Source: Sedimentibacter saalensis (GTDB lineage Bacteria > Bacillota > Clostridia > Tissierellales > Sedimentibacteraceae). From it: a stretch of 64,000 bases of DNA. The notes below the pieces were generated by a model, which was not told the origin of the DNA, ran no database searches, and was given only the letters and a program-made list of their open reading frames with translations. Positions 43,536-53,030 of this stretch are shown piece by piece; positions within the stretch are counted from its first letter, which is position 1; each line of letters starts with the position of its first letter. The stretch is taken from contig NZ_VLKH01000001.1 in the NCBI RefSeq assembly GCF_007830175.1, positions 62,001 to 126,000 on the forward strand. The letters run 5' to 3'. A program made the translations under genes and the position numbers.

Positions 43536-44055
43536 TATACGCTGCAACTCCTTCTATGGCTGTTTTTATGAGCTCAACAAACTTCTCAGGAGGAATTGCT
43601 GCTCCTTCTGTGAGCCATCTGGATATGGAAACACGAATTGCATCTGCATAAAAAGTAGCATAAAAATCTACATTTTTGTTGTTTTTGAATACATTGTTCA
43701 ACTGCACTGTAAGAATAGGATGCAATACTTCAATAAAATACTCAGAAAACGAATTTTGTCCTGTAACCTGAAATGCATTTTTGTAAAACGCCTTATTTTC
43801 ATAAAAAAATTCACATATTTTCTCTACAATTTCCCAGGAATGCAGAGGCACATCTTTGATGGTGACAATAAACTCCGTGTAATAAATCCAATTTACCAGG
43901 TCATATTTGTCTTTAAAATGATAATAAAAACTTTGCCTGTTCATGTTGCATCCTTCCACTATGTCTCCTATGTTGATTTTTTTCATTGGGCGCTCTTCCA
44001 TAAGGTTTTTCATGGATTCAGCCAGTGCTCGTTTTGTAATTTGAGAATCAGACAT
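43525..44055 (-). CDS. TetR-family transcriptional regulator
   Basis: About 176 residues. The N-terminal helix-turn-helix is clear: ITKRALAESMKNLMEERPMK, INIGDIVEGCNMNRQSFYYH and FKDKYDLVNWIY. The C-terminal half resembles the DhaS-like TetR subgroup. An upstream in-frame start at 44088 is less likely because AAAGGAATG sits before the ATG at 44055. Likely targets are the neighbouring radical-SAM pair or cooS; the 42378 inverted repeat is a candidate site. Confidence 0.82.
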   Translation of the reverse strand: MSDSQITKRALAESMKNLMEERPMKKINIGDIVEGCNMNRQSFYYHFKDKYDLVNWIYYTEFIVTIKDVPLHSWEIVEKICEFFYENKAFYKNAFQVTGQNSFSEYFIEVLHPILTVQLNNVFKNNKNVDFYATFYADAIRVSISRWLTEGAAIPPEKFVELIKTAIEGVAAYIND

Positions 44056-44148
44056 AATATCATTCCTTTCTGGGAAATAGCCGGACATTAATTACATCTA
44101 TTTTATCATTGTTTTTGAAATTTTTAAAGGAAAAATTAGGTACAAAAA

Positions 44149-44186
44149 AAGCCAATCAATTAGCTTTATACTAATATGATTGGCTT
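44149..44186 (-). terminator. Terminator after cooS
   Basis: Read leftward, AAGCCAATCA and TGATTGGCTT pair and are followed by TTTTTTG. Confidence 0.85.
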
Positions 44187-44193
44187 AATAATT

Positions 44194-46107
44194 TTACTTC
44201 AATCCCATTTTCTGTCTTTTGCTGATTATGTGTTTTTCTATATCTGCTGCTGCCTGACGAGGATCATCTCCCAGTGCAACCTTTCCTCCGGTCAGCCCTT
44301 CAACATCTTCTGTAAGAAGTTTCACAAGATTTGGAGCACCTGTTATGAAAGGTGTAGGAGACAAATGTGTGTATGCACCGTAAGCAACTGCAAACAATCC
44401 ATCTATTGTAGCTTTTTGCTCCATCCACTCAGGAGCAGTAACTGCTATTGGAAGATCTGAAATGTCAGCATCAAGAAAATCTGCCAGAGCTGTTACAAGC
44501 ATTGATATTCTTCCTGTGTCCGTGCATGTTCCAAAGCTTAAAACAGGAGGAATTCCAAGAGCCTTGCAGATACCCTTTAATCCTTCACCAGCCATTTCAG
44601 CGGCGTCAAGATTACACATGCCTGCCACTTCAAGACCATGATTTCCGCAGCCTCCTGCTACAACCAGTATGTCTCTCTTGATGAGTTCTTTTGTAATGTT
44701 TACTGTGTTCCAGTCCTGTGGACCGTTTCTTAATGTTGAACAGTTAGCCAATGCAACAACACCTTTTATTTGTCCTTTTACAATGACGTCAACCAGTACA
44801 TTCAAGTCATTTCCGATTGCCTTTAAAACTGCTTCAGTTGAAAAACCTGCTATGGCTTTCATTTTGTGCTGAGGAACCATAGGTTTGATTTTTCCGTGTC
44901 TTTTTCTGAAGTTGTCAATTGCAATGTTTATGCAGTTTTCTGCCATTTCTTCTGCTTTTGCAGGATAGTAAGGCATCTTGTGTTCTGCTCCCGGTACTCC
45001 TATTATTGTGCTGACGCTCACAAGAGCTACCTGGTATTTCTCGGCGTACTGATCGATTGCAGGAGGAGAACAGTTTTCTTCCATTACAAGGGCATCAACT
45101 GTTCCTGTTGCAAGAAACGGTTCAATTGCAAGCCAGTTTCCCATGAGTCCCACAAAGACATCATCAACAGGAAATCTTTGAAGCATTTCCTGACCTGTTT
45201 CAATTGAGCCTACAATGTGTATGCCCTTTGCTCCGGCTTTTCTTGCCCTTTCCTGATATTCAGGCATCTTAGCTTTTTGAAGAGCTGCAACTCCCACCCA
45301 AGGCTGATGACCGTTAAATGCAATATTTACATAGTCAGGATCCATTATTCCCAAATCCACATCAACTTCGTGAGGCATTGGAGTTCCGAATAAAATATCC
45401 TGCGTCATTTCAAGCCCTATTTGTGCTGTGTAAATGGTTGACAGCCCCAGTCGCAGAGCCTTTTTAGCCAGTGACACATAATCACCGTCAACATTTGTCA
45501 GACAGCTTGCAATGCAGTTTTCCACATCATGCTGCACTCCTGTGGGGTAAATGTTTAAATCTCTCCACAGCTGCTTTCTTTTTTTAGGTGCAAATGCTTC
45601 AACCATTATGCTCTCGCAGTCCGGATTAACCTTCATTTCCCTGTCAAGAAGTTCTGCAAGTTCAACAGCCATTTTGTTGATGTCCTGGCTTGTGTTGATT
45701 CCTGTTTTTTCACACATCCATTTCAATTTATCCGCATCGGTGATTTTAAAAGTTGTTTTTCCTTCACCTGTTGCCTTCAAAGTCCTGAAAGCCTCGAAAG
45801 CGTGGTGACCATAAGTTGCAGCACCCATTATGTTTCTCATGAGAAGATTTCTCATTGCCATTGCATCAGGATCAATTCCGCAAACTCCTTTTATAGCTCC
45901 AGTTTTTTCGCTTATTCTGCAGGGACCCTGGGTACAAAGCTGACAGCTTAACCCCTGCAGACAGAAAGTACAGCGGATTTTTTCCTGCTCATCCCACCTG
46001 GAAAAAACGCTTGAAAGCCCGTCTTCCTTGATTCTTATGAGCATTTCCTCCACAGAGTCGTGGTAACTAACCCTGTTTTTTGGTTTTTCTAACATTGTTT
46101 CAGACAT
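44194..46107 (-). CDS. cooS: CooS-type carbon monoxide dehydrogenase homologue with altered C-cluster
   Basis: 637 residues from the ATG at 46107 (GGAGG upstream; a longer frame to 46215 lacks a site). N-terminal cluster cysteines run C46-x2-C49, C55, C58, C63, C76; CX2C at the front is the D-cluster form seen in some CODHs. C-cluster positions: His in FNGHQPW, Cys346 in EENCSPPA, and cysteines in VALANCST, VAGGCGNHG and SFGTCTDTGR remain. The GxCCTGNE segment that provides the Cys295 ligand in Carboxydothermus CODH-II reads GSIETGQE, with Glu303 at the ligand place. The hybrid cluster protein uses Glu at the same place, so CO oxidation is doubtful; CODH-V-like chemistry is possible. No cooC or cooF is adjacent. 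Confidence 0.85.
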   Translation of the reverse strand: MSETMLEKPKNRVSYHDSVEEMLIRIKEDGLSSVFSRWDEQEKIRCTFCLQGLSCQLCTQGPCRISEKTGAIKGVCGIDPDAMAMRNLLMRNIMGAATYGHHAFEAFRTLKATGEGKTTFKITDADKLKWMCEKTGINTSQDINKMAVELAELLDREMKVNPDCESIMVEAFAPKKRKQLWRDLNIYPTGVQHDVENCIASCLTNVDGDYVSLAKKALRLGLSTIYTAQIGLEMTQDILFGTPMPHEVDVDLGIMDPDYVNIAFNGHQPWVGVAALQKAKMPEYQERARKAGAKGIHIVGSIETGQEMLQRFPVDDVFVGLMGNWLAIEPFLATGTVDALVMEENCSPPAIDQYAEKYQVALVSVSTIIGVPGAEHKMPYYPAKAEEMAENCINIAIDNFRKRHGKIKPMVPQHKMKAIAGFSTEAVLKAIGNDLNVLVDVIVKGQIKGVVALANCSTLRNGPQDWNTVNITKELIKRDILVVAGGCGNHGLEVAGMCNLDAAEMAGEGLKGICKALGIPPVLSFGTCTDTGRISMLVTALADFLDADISDLPIAVTAPEWMEQKATIDGLFAVAYGAYTHLSPTPFITGAPNLVKLLTEDVEGLTGGKVALGDDPRQAAADIEKHIISKRQKMGLK

Positions 46108-46284
46108 ATTTTCCTCCATTTTGTATTTATTGTTTAGGATGACCACATGCAAAAATAAAATACTTCCAAAGTTGCTTTTGAACTTAATTTTTGTTGCTGC
46201 AAAACATATTGCCATCCCAATAAAAAAATACCCGCCAATAATCTGACCGGTAGCGTTGATGTTTTAATTTGGAAGAATAATATA

Positions 46285-48177
46285 TCAATTATTCAAGCTA
46301 TAAATGTCAGAAAATTCAATTTCAATCATGTCAATTTTGTTCACTGCTGAAGAATAAACAAGATCTACTTCATTTTCTGCAATTTTAACAGGAAGTTCCA
46401 CAATAAATGTGCTTCCTTTTCCTAATTCACTTTCAACAAATATGTGCCCGTTGTGAAGTTCCACAAATTCCTTTACAAGAGGCAGACCGATGCCGCTCCC
46501 CTCAACTTTCCTGGAAATGGATTTATCAGCCTGGTAGTATCTTTCAAATATGCAGTCAATATGCTTGCTGTCAATCCCTATACCATCATCGCTTACCTTT
46601 ATTTCAACTGCATCTTCTTTGTTATGAATGCTAACAAAAATTGTACTTTTAATTTTTGAAAATTTAATTGAGTTTGAAATCAAATTCAGCACTATTCGCT
46701 CAATTTTATCAGCATCGCATGCCATTGTCCTTTCCTCAACATCTGTGTAAAACTCTATTCGTATACCTTTTGATTTAAAGTGTTCAGAAACCGTCAATGT
46801 TATATTTTTTACTATATCAACTATATTTTCATTGTTTATGATAAAGTCCAGATAACCTGACCTGCATTTTGTCAAATCAGTTATGTTGTTTATAAGCCTT
46901 GTGAGCCTAAAGCAATTTTGTTTTATGATGTTGTTGTAAGTTATAAGCTTATTCCTATCTATAAATGAGCTGTTATTCAAATACATATCCATAATCTGAT
47001 TTGCAGAATAAATCACACTCAGGGGAGTCTTGAGCTCATGAGATGCATTGGCAAATATTTCATCCTGAACCTTAAGGGATGTTTTCATCTCCTCCTGTTT
47101 GCTTATAAGCTTATCATTTATCACCTGTTCTGTAATATCACGTATGCATATTAAAGCCTTTGTAATGCTGCCATCATGATACACAGGGCTTCCGCTGAGA
47201 CTCAAGTAATATGTGCAGTGTGAGTTTTGTAATGAATACCTGAAGCAGCTTAATTTATCTCCATTTAAAATTTTATTGGCAGGATGATTGTTAAAAGCAA
47301 TATTATTTCCTTCAAAATCATACATGAGCAATTGTCCAGCCAATCCCAAGATATCATACTCCGATGCTGAACACTTTGCCACACTGTTAAGTGCTTCAAT
47401 GCTGTAATCTTTATCAACCATGAACAAGCTATCCGACATATTTTCAATTATTGCCTCAAGATTTTGTTTTTGTTCTTCTACAATTTTTCTCCTGATAACA
47501 TCATCTGTTACATCTGAAACAGTATAAACCACATACTTCACTACACCCGATACGGCAATAGGTACCAAAGAAACATTCCAGTAGACATCAGATTGTTCAA
47601 AGGCCTTAAATTCTTTTGCATAAAAAGGCATGCCTGTTTTAACAACATAAAAAAAGATTTCCTGATAATTACTTTCATCAAACATTTCGGATATTTCCCT
47701 CAGCCCTTTTCCGATGTAATCTCCAATGGTGCAGTAGGGAACATTTAAAATGTTCAAAAACTTTTCATTGGCCTGCAGTACAATACCGTCATAAGCGCTG
47801 TACACTACAACGCCTAACTGATTATCCTTCAGTGTTGAAATTACATATGGCAGTGATTCATAAACACTGGAGTTTTTCTTTTTATGGAAATAATAAATTC
47901 TTTCATTGTTAATCTCTTGTAATTTCCTGCTCACTACAACCTCAATGGGTTCTAACTCCTTTGTAAAAATGAACATACTTTTACGGAATAAATTATATCC
48001 GCTAGCGACCTGAGATTCTGTTCTCAGCATTTTGTTAATTTCATATGCTGTCTTTCCAAGAAGTTCACCTCTTGAATAACCTGTGAGCTTTTCAAATTCA
48101 TGATTTACTCCTGATGCAATATTATCATTAAAACATAAAGATGGTTTTTGAATTCTTCTTTTAACTGTATAATTCAT
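46285..48177 (-). CDS. PAS-domain sensor histidine kinase
   Basis: About 630 residues with no membrane segment. Three PAS-like domains: about 10-110 (NHEFEKLTGYSRGELLGKTA), 125-235 (ANEKFLNILNVPYCTIG) and 245-370 (NLEAIIENMSDSLFMVDKDY). HisKA follows with FANASHELKTPLSVIYSA, then HATPase_c with NLISNSIKFSKIKS, VSDDGIGID and SGIGLPLVKEF. A cytoplasmic sensor, possibly of redox or a ligand. No response regulator adjoins. The start at 48177 follows AGGGGGAG; a frame to 48219 is longer but unlikely. Confidence 0.85.
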   Translation of the reverse strand: MNYTVKRRIQKPSLCFNDNIASGVNHEFEKLTGYSRGELLGKTAYEINKMLRTESQVASGYNLFRKSMFIFTKELEPIEVVVSRKLQEINNERIYYFHKKKNSSVYESLPYVISTLKDNQLGVVVYSAYDGIVLQANEKFLNILNVPYCTIGDYIGKGLREISEMFDESNYQEIFFYVVKTGMPFYAKEFKAFEQSDVYWNVSLVPIAVSGVVKYVVYTVSDVTDDVIRRKIVEEQKQNLEAIIENMSDSLFMVDKDYSIEALNSVAKCSASEYDILGLAGQLLMYDFEGNNIAFNNHPANKILNGDKLSCFRYSLQNSHCTYYLSLSGSPVYHDGSITKALICIRDITEQVINDKLISKQEEMKTSLKVQDEIFANASHELKTPLSVIYSANQIMDMYLNNSSFIDRNKLITYNNIIKQNCFRLTRLINNITDLTKCRSGYLDFIINNENIVDIVKNITLTVSEHFKSKGIRIEFYTDVEERTMACDADKIERIVLNLISNSIKFSKIKSTIFVSIHNKEDAVEIKVSDDGIGIDSKHIDCIFERYYQADKSISRKVEGSGIGLPLVKEFVELHNGHIFVESELGKGSTFIVELPVKIAENEVDLVYSSAVNKIDMIEIEFSDIYSLNN

Positions 48178-48369
48178 TATTGCATCTCCCCCTGCCGAAT
48201 TGGGTCGCATTTCGACCAACTACTATATTATATATTATAATTCGACTTTGTGAATTAATAATTTATTATCAAATTTCGACAAAAAAAGACAGTGTAATGT
48301 CTCAGACTAATGACAAACCTAATTTCCCTTCGAATGATTTATTAATTCAATATATTGTTATCTTTGGGA

Positions 48370-48635
48370 GGACAGTATTCCTCACGTTACAGTTTGATTA
48401 GTAAATTTTCTGTTTTTATTGCAACATAAATGCGGGAGGACAGTAGTCCTCCCCTACAGATAGATCAGAGCATAATGTTGTGTTTTTTGAACCATGGTTT
48501 CGGGAGGACAGTAGTCCTCCCCTACGTGTAGTAATTCTGAATCATCGTTTCGTAGGGGCGGATCTTGTGTCCGCCCGGTTTATTAATTCAATATATTGTT
48601 ATGTTTGGGAGAACAGTAGTCCTCCCCTGCAGATC
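48370..48635. repeat. Cluster of five family A hairpins
   Basis: Units at about 48369, 48433, 48499, 48552 and 48607: four carry GGGAGGACAGTAGTCCTCCC-type hairpins and one is GTAGGGGCGGATCTTGTGTC-CGCCCG in the opposite orientation. Spacers between units also repeat (for example TTTATTAATTCAATATATTG at 48337 and 48580), so whole blocks were duplicated. No gene is seen between 48220 and 48700. Confidence 0.75.
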
Positions 48636-48707
48636 GGATCAAAGCATAATGTTCCGTTTTTATGAACATAAATACGGGCAAATAAAAATTTATGATTTCA
48701 GAATTTG

Positions 48708-48736
48708 TTGACAATACGCTGCAGTCAAAATATAAT
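48708..48736 (+). promoter_or_regulatory. Consensus sigma-A promoter
   Basis: TTGACA (48708-48713), exactly 17 bases, TATAAT (48731-48736): a perfect match, about 95 bases before the gene at 48833. The leader in between contains GGTTATGGTACCGATGTAG and an AGTAAGGCTTGTT stretch with no recognised riboswitch. Confidence 0.8.
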
Positions 48737-48832
48737 GATACAATGGTTATGGTACCGATGTAGTACTATATAAATCTAAGATTTGTACATGCCTGATAAT
48801 TAGTAAGGCTTGTTAATTATAAGAGGTGTCAA

Positions 48833-49348
48833 ATGTCCGTTTATAAATCTAACTATTGTCCTCATTGCAATGAAATGATTGAAACAAAATTCAAGAAAAA
48901 CACTATTAAGACCAACAGTAATAAAAATTTTGGAAATCCCCTAAGGGAATGTCCCTATTGTAAAAAAAGTTACTTGGATGACAGTGTACAGGAACCTGCA
49001 CTTTTGTCACCGTCAAATCTTTTGCTTAAGGGGTTATCTTCTGCATTTTCAACTATAGCCTCTTCTGTGCTGCTATCAATCCTTCTGGGCAGCTATGTAG
49101 CCAGAATAATGTCTGGGAACATGAACATGGAAGTTGATGATGCTGCTGCCATTAAATTTATTGCTCCCTTGGCCATTGTAATCACTGCGGCTGCATTCAA
49201 AGTGATAAAACCAATGAATTTAAAAAGCGAAGTTTCGGAATCTTTAGAACGATTGAATGATCAGGAATATTTAAAAACACTGGTACGATTAAACAAAGAT
49301 ATTGTTCAGCCAGGTTCGGCGTATGATAAGATTAAGAGCAAAAAATAA
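48833..49348 (+). CDS. Zinc-ribbon membrane protein, unknown
   Basis: 171 residues. The N-terminus has two CxxC pairs (YCPHCNEM and ECPYCKKS), a zinc ribbon, followed by membrane segments at about 62-85 and 104-122 and a charged C-terminal tail. No family recognised. It has its own consensus promoter and GAGGTG before the ATG; it is monocistronic. Confidence 0.6.
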   Translation: MSVYKSNYCPHCNEMIETKFKKNTIKTNSNKNFGNPLRECPYCKKSYLDDSVQEPALLSPSNLLLKGLSSAFSTIASSVLLSILLGSYVARIMSGNMNMEVDDAAAIKFIAPLAIVITAAAFKVIKPMNLKSEVSESLERLNDQEYLKTLVRLNKDIVQPGSAYDKIKSKK

Positions 49349-49349
49349 G

Positions 49350-49441
49350 CGGGCGGACACAAGATCCGCCCCTACGAAACGGTGGTTTAGAAATTACTAC
49401 AAATTTGAGATTACTACACGTAGGGGAGGACTACTGTCCTT
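49350..49441. repeat. Family A hairpin and a truncated family A unit
   Basis: GGGCGGACACAAGATCCGCC-CCTACG at 49353 is complete. CGTAGGGGAGGACTACTGTC-CT ends at 49440, lacking its closing arm, immediately before the terminator hairpin. Confidence 0.7.
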
Positions 49442-49449
49442 GAATTAAA

Positions 49450-49507
49450 AATGGTTCTTATATAGCAAATCGTTCATTTGAATACTTTACTATATAAGAA
49501 CCATTTA
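49450..49507. terminator. Bidirectional terminator
   Basis: AATGGTTCTTATATAG and CTATATAAGAACCATT pair perfectly with a loop of about 23 bases; T-rich tracts lie on the rightward side and A-rich (T in the other strand) on the left. Confidence 0.75.
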
Positions 49508-49511
49508 TTTT

Positions 49512-50861
49512 TTATAAATCCAATGTTGGATAAATTATTTCAATCCATACTTCTGATGAATTTTCATCTCTTGAATAAATGTGACTGTTTATTGCTTCAA
49601 CCATATCTTCATAATACCATGAGTCTGAAGTTAAATCAGGAAATACCTTTATGTTTTCTAATATATTATCCTTGTGTACATTTCTATTTAAAACATTATT
49701 TACAAGAGTTACAAATTCTGCTCTGGTTATATACTGATCAGGCTTGAAGCTTCCATCTGGATAGCCCTTTACCCACCCCTTTGCTGCAGCTGAATTTATA
49801 TATTCAATGGCCCAGTGTTCATTAGTATCTGCGAAGCTGTTTTCTTCCAAAGGGCTTAATTTATCAAATCTTGATGCTACAGCAGCTAGTTCTGCTCTTG
49901 TAATAGGGCTTCCCGGTTTAAAACTTCCATCTGGATAACCTTCCAATATTTTTCCGTTACATAAAGAAGCAATATACTTAATTGACCATCTGTCATGACT
50001 TACATCAGAAAAGCTTTCATTTTCTAATAATATGCTTATTCTGTACACAGGATCAAGCAGTCTGTAAAATACTGCTGCAACTTCTTCTCTTGTTACTAAT
50101 CCTTCAGGTCTTACTGTATTGTCAGGATAACCTTGAATATATTGGAAGTGATCCATCTTATTTAATTTATCTATTGGCACTAATGAATCTTCAATTATTA
50201 CAACTTCTTCCTCATCATCATTTCCATGGTCACTATATGATTCCTTTAAATTTATATATATTGGCATGTATGCTGTCAGTGATTGCAATTCATTTCCTGC
50301 ACCCAGATCCATATGGAGTGAATATTTTAAATCAGTAGTTTCACCTTTATTTAAACTGAACTTATCATTTGAAGCTAAGGAATATCCCATATATTCAGAA
50401 TTATCTGATTCGTATAAAATATTTTCAAGACTTGTATAATCAACTATTGTTTTATTAAAGTCAAACAATACACCTTTTTCTATTTTCAACCTTACATTAT
50501 GTAAAAATGAAGCTAACACTATGTTTTTTGGATAATTATTGCCTATAACCATGTCATTAATACCTATGGCCAGATTATCAACATCTATATTTTTAAATTG
50601 ATTTTGAATTCTAATGACACCATTTATTCCGCCAACACCATTTTCAGCATCAATTAATGTGCTTGGATACAATTGACCATCAAAGAGATTTCCGTTTTGT
50701 GAAATGCTTCCATCACTGTTTATTGTAATCAGAACATTGGGATTGTTTTGGATAGTTGCAGAATAAGTGAGTTCCATCATATTACTGGTTAAAACTCCTC
50801 CTACTAAAACAATTACACAAATTCTCAATATTGTCATGAATAATTTATTTATGAATTTCAA
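49512..50861 (-). CDS. SLH-domain surface protein
   Basis: 449 residues with an N-terminal signal segment (residues about 8-35). Residues 36-215 are a beta-rich region. The C-terminal half has three S-layer homology repeats, each with the GYPDxxxxP and ITRAE motifs (GYPDNTVRPEGLVTREEVA, GYPDGSFKPGSPITRAELA, GYPDGSFKPDQYITRAEFV), which anchor proteins to pyruvylated cell-wall polymer. The start is TTG with GGGAG upstream. It ends the leftward surface-protein cluster that contains the SipW-type genes. Confidence 0.85.
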   Translation of the reverse strand: MKFINKLFMTILRICVIVLVGGVLTSNMMELTYSATIQNNPNVLITINSDGSISQNGNLFDGQLYPSTLIDAENGVGGINGVIRIQNQFKNIDVDNLAIGINDMVIGNNYPKNIVLASFLHNVRLKIEKGVLFDFNKTIVDYTSLENILYESDNSEYMGYSLASNDKFSLNKGETTDLKYSLHMDLGAGNELQSLTAYMPIYINLKESYSDHGNDDEEEVVIIEDSLVPIDKLNKMDHFQYIQGYPDNTVRPEGLVTREEVAAVFYRLLDPVYRISILLENESFSDVSHDRWSIKYIASLCNGKILEGYPDGSFKPGSPITRAELAAVASRFDKLSPLEENSFADTNEHWAIEYINSAAAKGWVKGYPDGSFKPDQYITRAEFVTLVNNVLNRNVHKDNILENIKVFPDLTSDSWYYEDMVEAINSHIYSRDENSSEVWIEIIYPTLDL

Positions 50862-50893
50862 CTATTTCACTCCCTTTGATTTGATACTAATTA

Positions 50894-52012
50894 TTAATTA
50901 AGCTGTGATTCAGTCTTAATTTGTTCTGTTATATTTTCAATAATTTTAATTTCTGTACCTTCATTATTTTCAACATGCGAATATTCTAAAACAAGCAAAA
51001 ACACTTCATCATTGTCAGTTACATAGAATTTATTGATTTCCTTGTAGTTGTGGCTGTATTTATATAAAATAGATTTCCCTGCATCATCAGCTATCTTTAC
51101 TAAATCATCTATAGACTTTACTGTTATTGTGTTTGTTAAATCAATGTCTGAGCATAAGGCAACTAATCTGTCCCCGTGCTTTTTAAATATTTTATATAAC
51201 TCTTTTTCATGTTCATCTTTATCAGGTGCTATATTGGTGAAAAATATTAATACTATTAATAAAATTAATGAAGCAGCTAAAATAAGTCCAAAAATTATAA
51301 CTAAATTCTTATTTACCGGCAGCTGAGCCTGAACAGTTTCTTCTATTACACCGGGTTTATCTACTTTACTGTTCCCTGACACCTCAAACATTGCAACATC
51401 TAACGGAACCACCAAACTTGTTGTTATGTTATCCTTTACAACACCTTTATCTGTAGAACCTGAAAGGTCAACAATCATCAGCAGCGATAAATTAGTCTGG
51501 CAGTTGATTTTTGTTGTCTCTTTTATTTCCTTAACAAATGCATTGTATTCATTTATATTAACCTTTACCTTTTCATTTATTGAAATTTTATTTTCATAAG
51601 AGTTAATCGTCCTGCCTGGTACAATAGGAAAATCCTTCTCCCAGACGTTTTTAATTTCCTCAGATTCAATTACAAACCCTTGTACTTTAGCAATAACGCT
51701 ATAATTTGCTTTTATACTATCAGACATGTCACCTGCAAATTCATACTTTAATTTTGTATCTATATAATCAACAAATTCTGTAATATATAACTTCCCTTCT
51801 TCTAACACATCTTCACTATATAGTTTATTTGGCTTCAAATGCACTGAGTAATTAATAGCACCTTTGTTGATGTATGTATACAAAGCATTCTTTTGTTCTT
51901 GAAAGCCCGGATTGTATACTTCATTGCAAATGAAATATGAAAATAGTATTGTTGTTATTATGAATATAAAAATCAATGTTTTTCTTGTGTTTTTAGTGAG
52001 TCTTAATTTCAT
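50894..52012 (-). CDS. DUF5305 membrane protein
   Basis: 372 residues: an N-terminal membrane segment (about 11-29), an extracytoplasmic domain with YSVHLKPNKLYSEDVLEEGK, which is the DUF5305 signature, a second membrane segment at about 237-260, and a cytoplasmic tail. The family recurs beside SipW-type signal peptidases and camelysin-like proteins, as here. The function is unknown; a role in assembly or processing of surface fibres is inference. GGGGGATAG precedes the ATG. Confidence 0.72.
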   Translation of the reverse strand: MKLRLTKNTRKTLIFIFIITTILFSYFICNEVYNPGFQEQKNALYTYINKGAINYSVHLKPNKLYSEDVLEEGKLYITEFVDYIDTKLKYEFAGDMSDSIKANYSVIAKVQGFVIESEEIKNVWEKDFPIVPGRTINSYENKISINEKVKVNINEYNAFVKEIKETTKINCQTNLSLLMIVDLSGSTDKGVVKDNITTSLVVPLDVAMFEVSGNSKVDKPGVIEETVQAQLPVNKNLVIIFGLILAASLILLIVLIFFTNIAPDKDEHEKELYKIFKKHGDRLVALCSDIDLTNTITVKSIDDLVKIADDAGKSILYKYSHNYKEINKFYVTDNDEVFLLVLEYSHVENNEGTEIKIIENITEQIKTESQLN

Positions 52013-52049
52013 ATTTCTATCCCCCAGGCCTTAAATAAAAATACGTATA

Positions 52050-52084
52050 AAACCAAGAGAGAGAGAAAATACTCCCCTTGGTTT
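52050..52084 (-). terminator. Terminator after the TasA/camelysin-like gene
   Basis: Read leftward, AAACCAAG and CTTGGTTT pair around a 19-base loop, followed by TATACGTATTTTTATT. Confidence 0.65.
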
Positions 52085-52120
52085 ATTAGAAATGAATTGG
52101 TTTACATTATTCTATTGAGG

Positions 52121-52876
52121 CTACTCTTGACCAACAATACCCGGAATTTCTCCGTCTCCGCCATAATTATCATAGCCGTTTGCATTAGGATCTGAAGCCC
52201 ATTGTTCCCAGTCAAATGTGATTTTAAATCTAACTGCTTGTTTTTGGAATTCATTTCCGGCACTTGGGTCTAATTTGAATTTTATGCATCCATCTTCAGT
52301 ACCATCTCCAAGAGCAAACCATCCGTTTGGTTCAATTACTAAATTGTTAGATTTTGTATTAGCAACTAATGCCTTAAGTGCTGCAGGAAGTTTATACCAA
52401 GGATCCTTATTCCATTCAACATGTTGCCAAGCATCCTGATCTCCGTCACCATCTATATCAGCCTTCCATGAAGTCTGAGCTCTCAATAAATTGAATAATT
52501 CTTGATTTCCGCTTAAGTATTCAACTTTTACATCTTTTAAAACTGCAGGAATGGATCCATTATTAACCATAGTCATATCAACCTGTACTACTCCGCCCGG
52601 ATACATGTCACTGAACTCTACTATTGCTTCGTTGGCATTTAATTTTTCTGCCCTAACCAGATTTGTCCAGTCATACGAATGCCACATAGGATTATGTTGT
52701 TCATTTTGTTTTTCATTATCACCTGTTCTGGTAGTAATTTTGTCAATTGTCATATCAAAGTTACCTGTACTTACCTTTGTGGTCAAAAATACCTGATCTG
52801 ACCAAATTGCATATCCTGCACCCATCATCATAATTGCAACTACCATTGTCAATGCAATTAATTTAGTTTTTTTCAT
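52121..52876 (-). CDS. TasA/camelysin-like protein with SipW-type signal peptide
   Basis: 251 residues. The signal peptide LIALTMVVAIMMMGAGYAIW followed by SDQVFLTT is the SipW-dependent type. The mature part is a beta-sandwich-like domain with FSDMYPGGVVQVDMTMVNNG, matching the conserved start of the TasA/CalY family. An Asp-rich insertion (ADIDGDGDQDAWQHVEW) could bind calcium. TasA proteins form extracellular amyloid-like fibres of biofilm matrix after cleavage by SipW. AAGGAG precedes the ATG and a terminator follows, so it may be the most highly expressed member of the locus. Confidence 0.75.
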   Translation of the reverse strand: MKKTKLIALTMVVAIMMMGAGYAIWSDQVFLTTKVSTGNFDMTIDKITTRTGDNEKQNEQHNPMWHSYDWTNLVRAEKLNANEAIVEFSDMYPGGVVQVDMTMVNNGSIPAVLKDVKVEYLSGNQELFNLLRAQTSWKADIDGDGDQDAWQHVEWNKDPWYKLPAALKALVANTKSNNLVIEPNGWFALGDGTEDGCIKFKLDPSAGNEFQKQAVRFKITFDWEQWASDPNANGYDNYGGDGEIPGIVGQE

Positions 52877-53030
52877 TTTGCACTCTCCTTATAATTTGTT
52901 AACCTTTACGGTATAACTAAATTATATAGTTGTGCATAATTTCTTTCTACACGCTAAGGTATACTTTTATTTTGTATTTAAGTGCCATGTTTCTAAATCT
53001 TCATTACCATTGACTGCTACTTAAGTACCA

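Noticed and set aside
46108..46215. N-terminal extension of the CooS homologue
   Set aside because: The extra 36 codons lack family similarity and the GGAGG site supports the ATG at 46107.
48337..48635. CRISPR array
   Set aside because: Repeats are self-complementary hairpins of variable sequence in both orientations, spacers are themselves repeated, and no cas genes are present.
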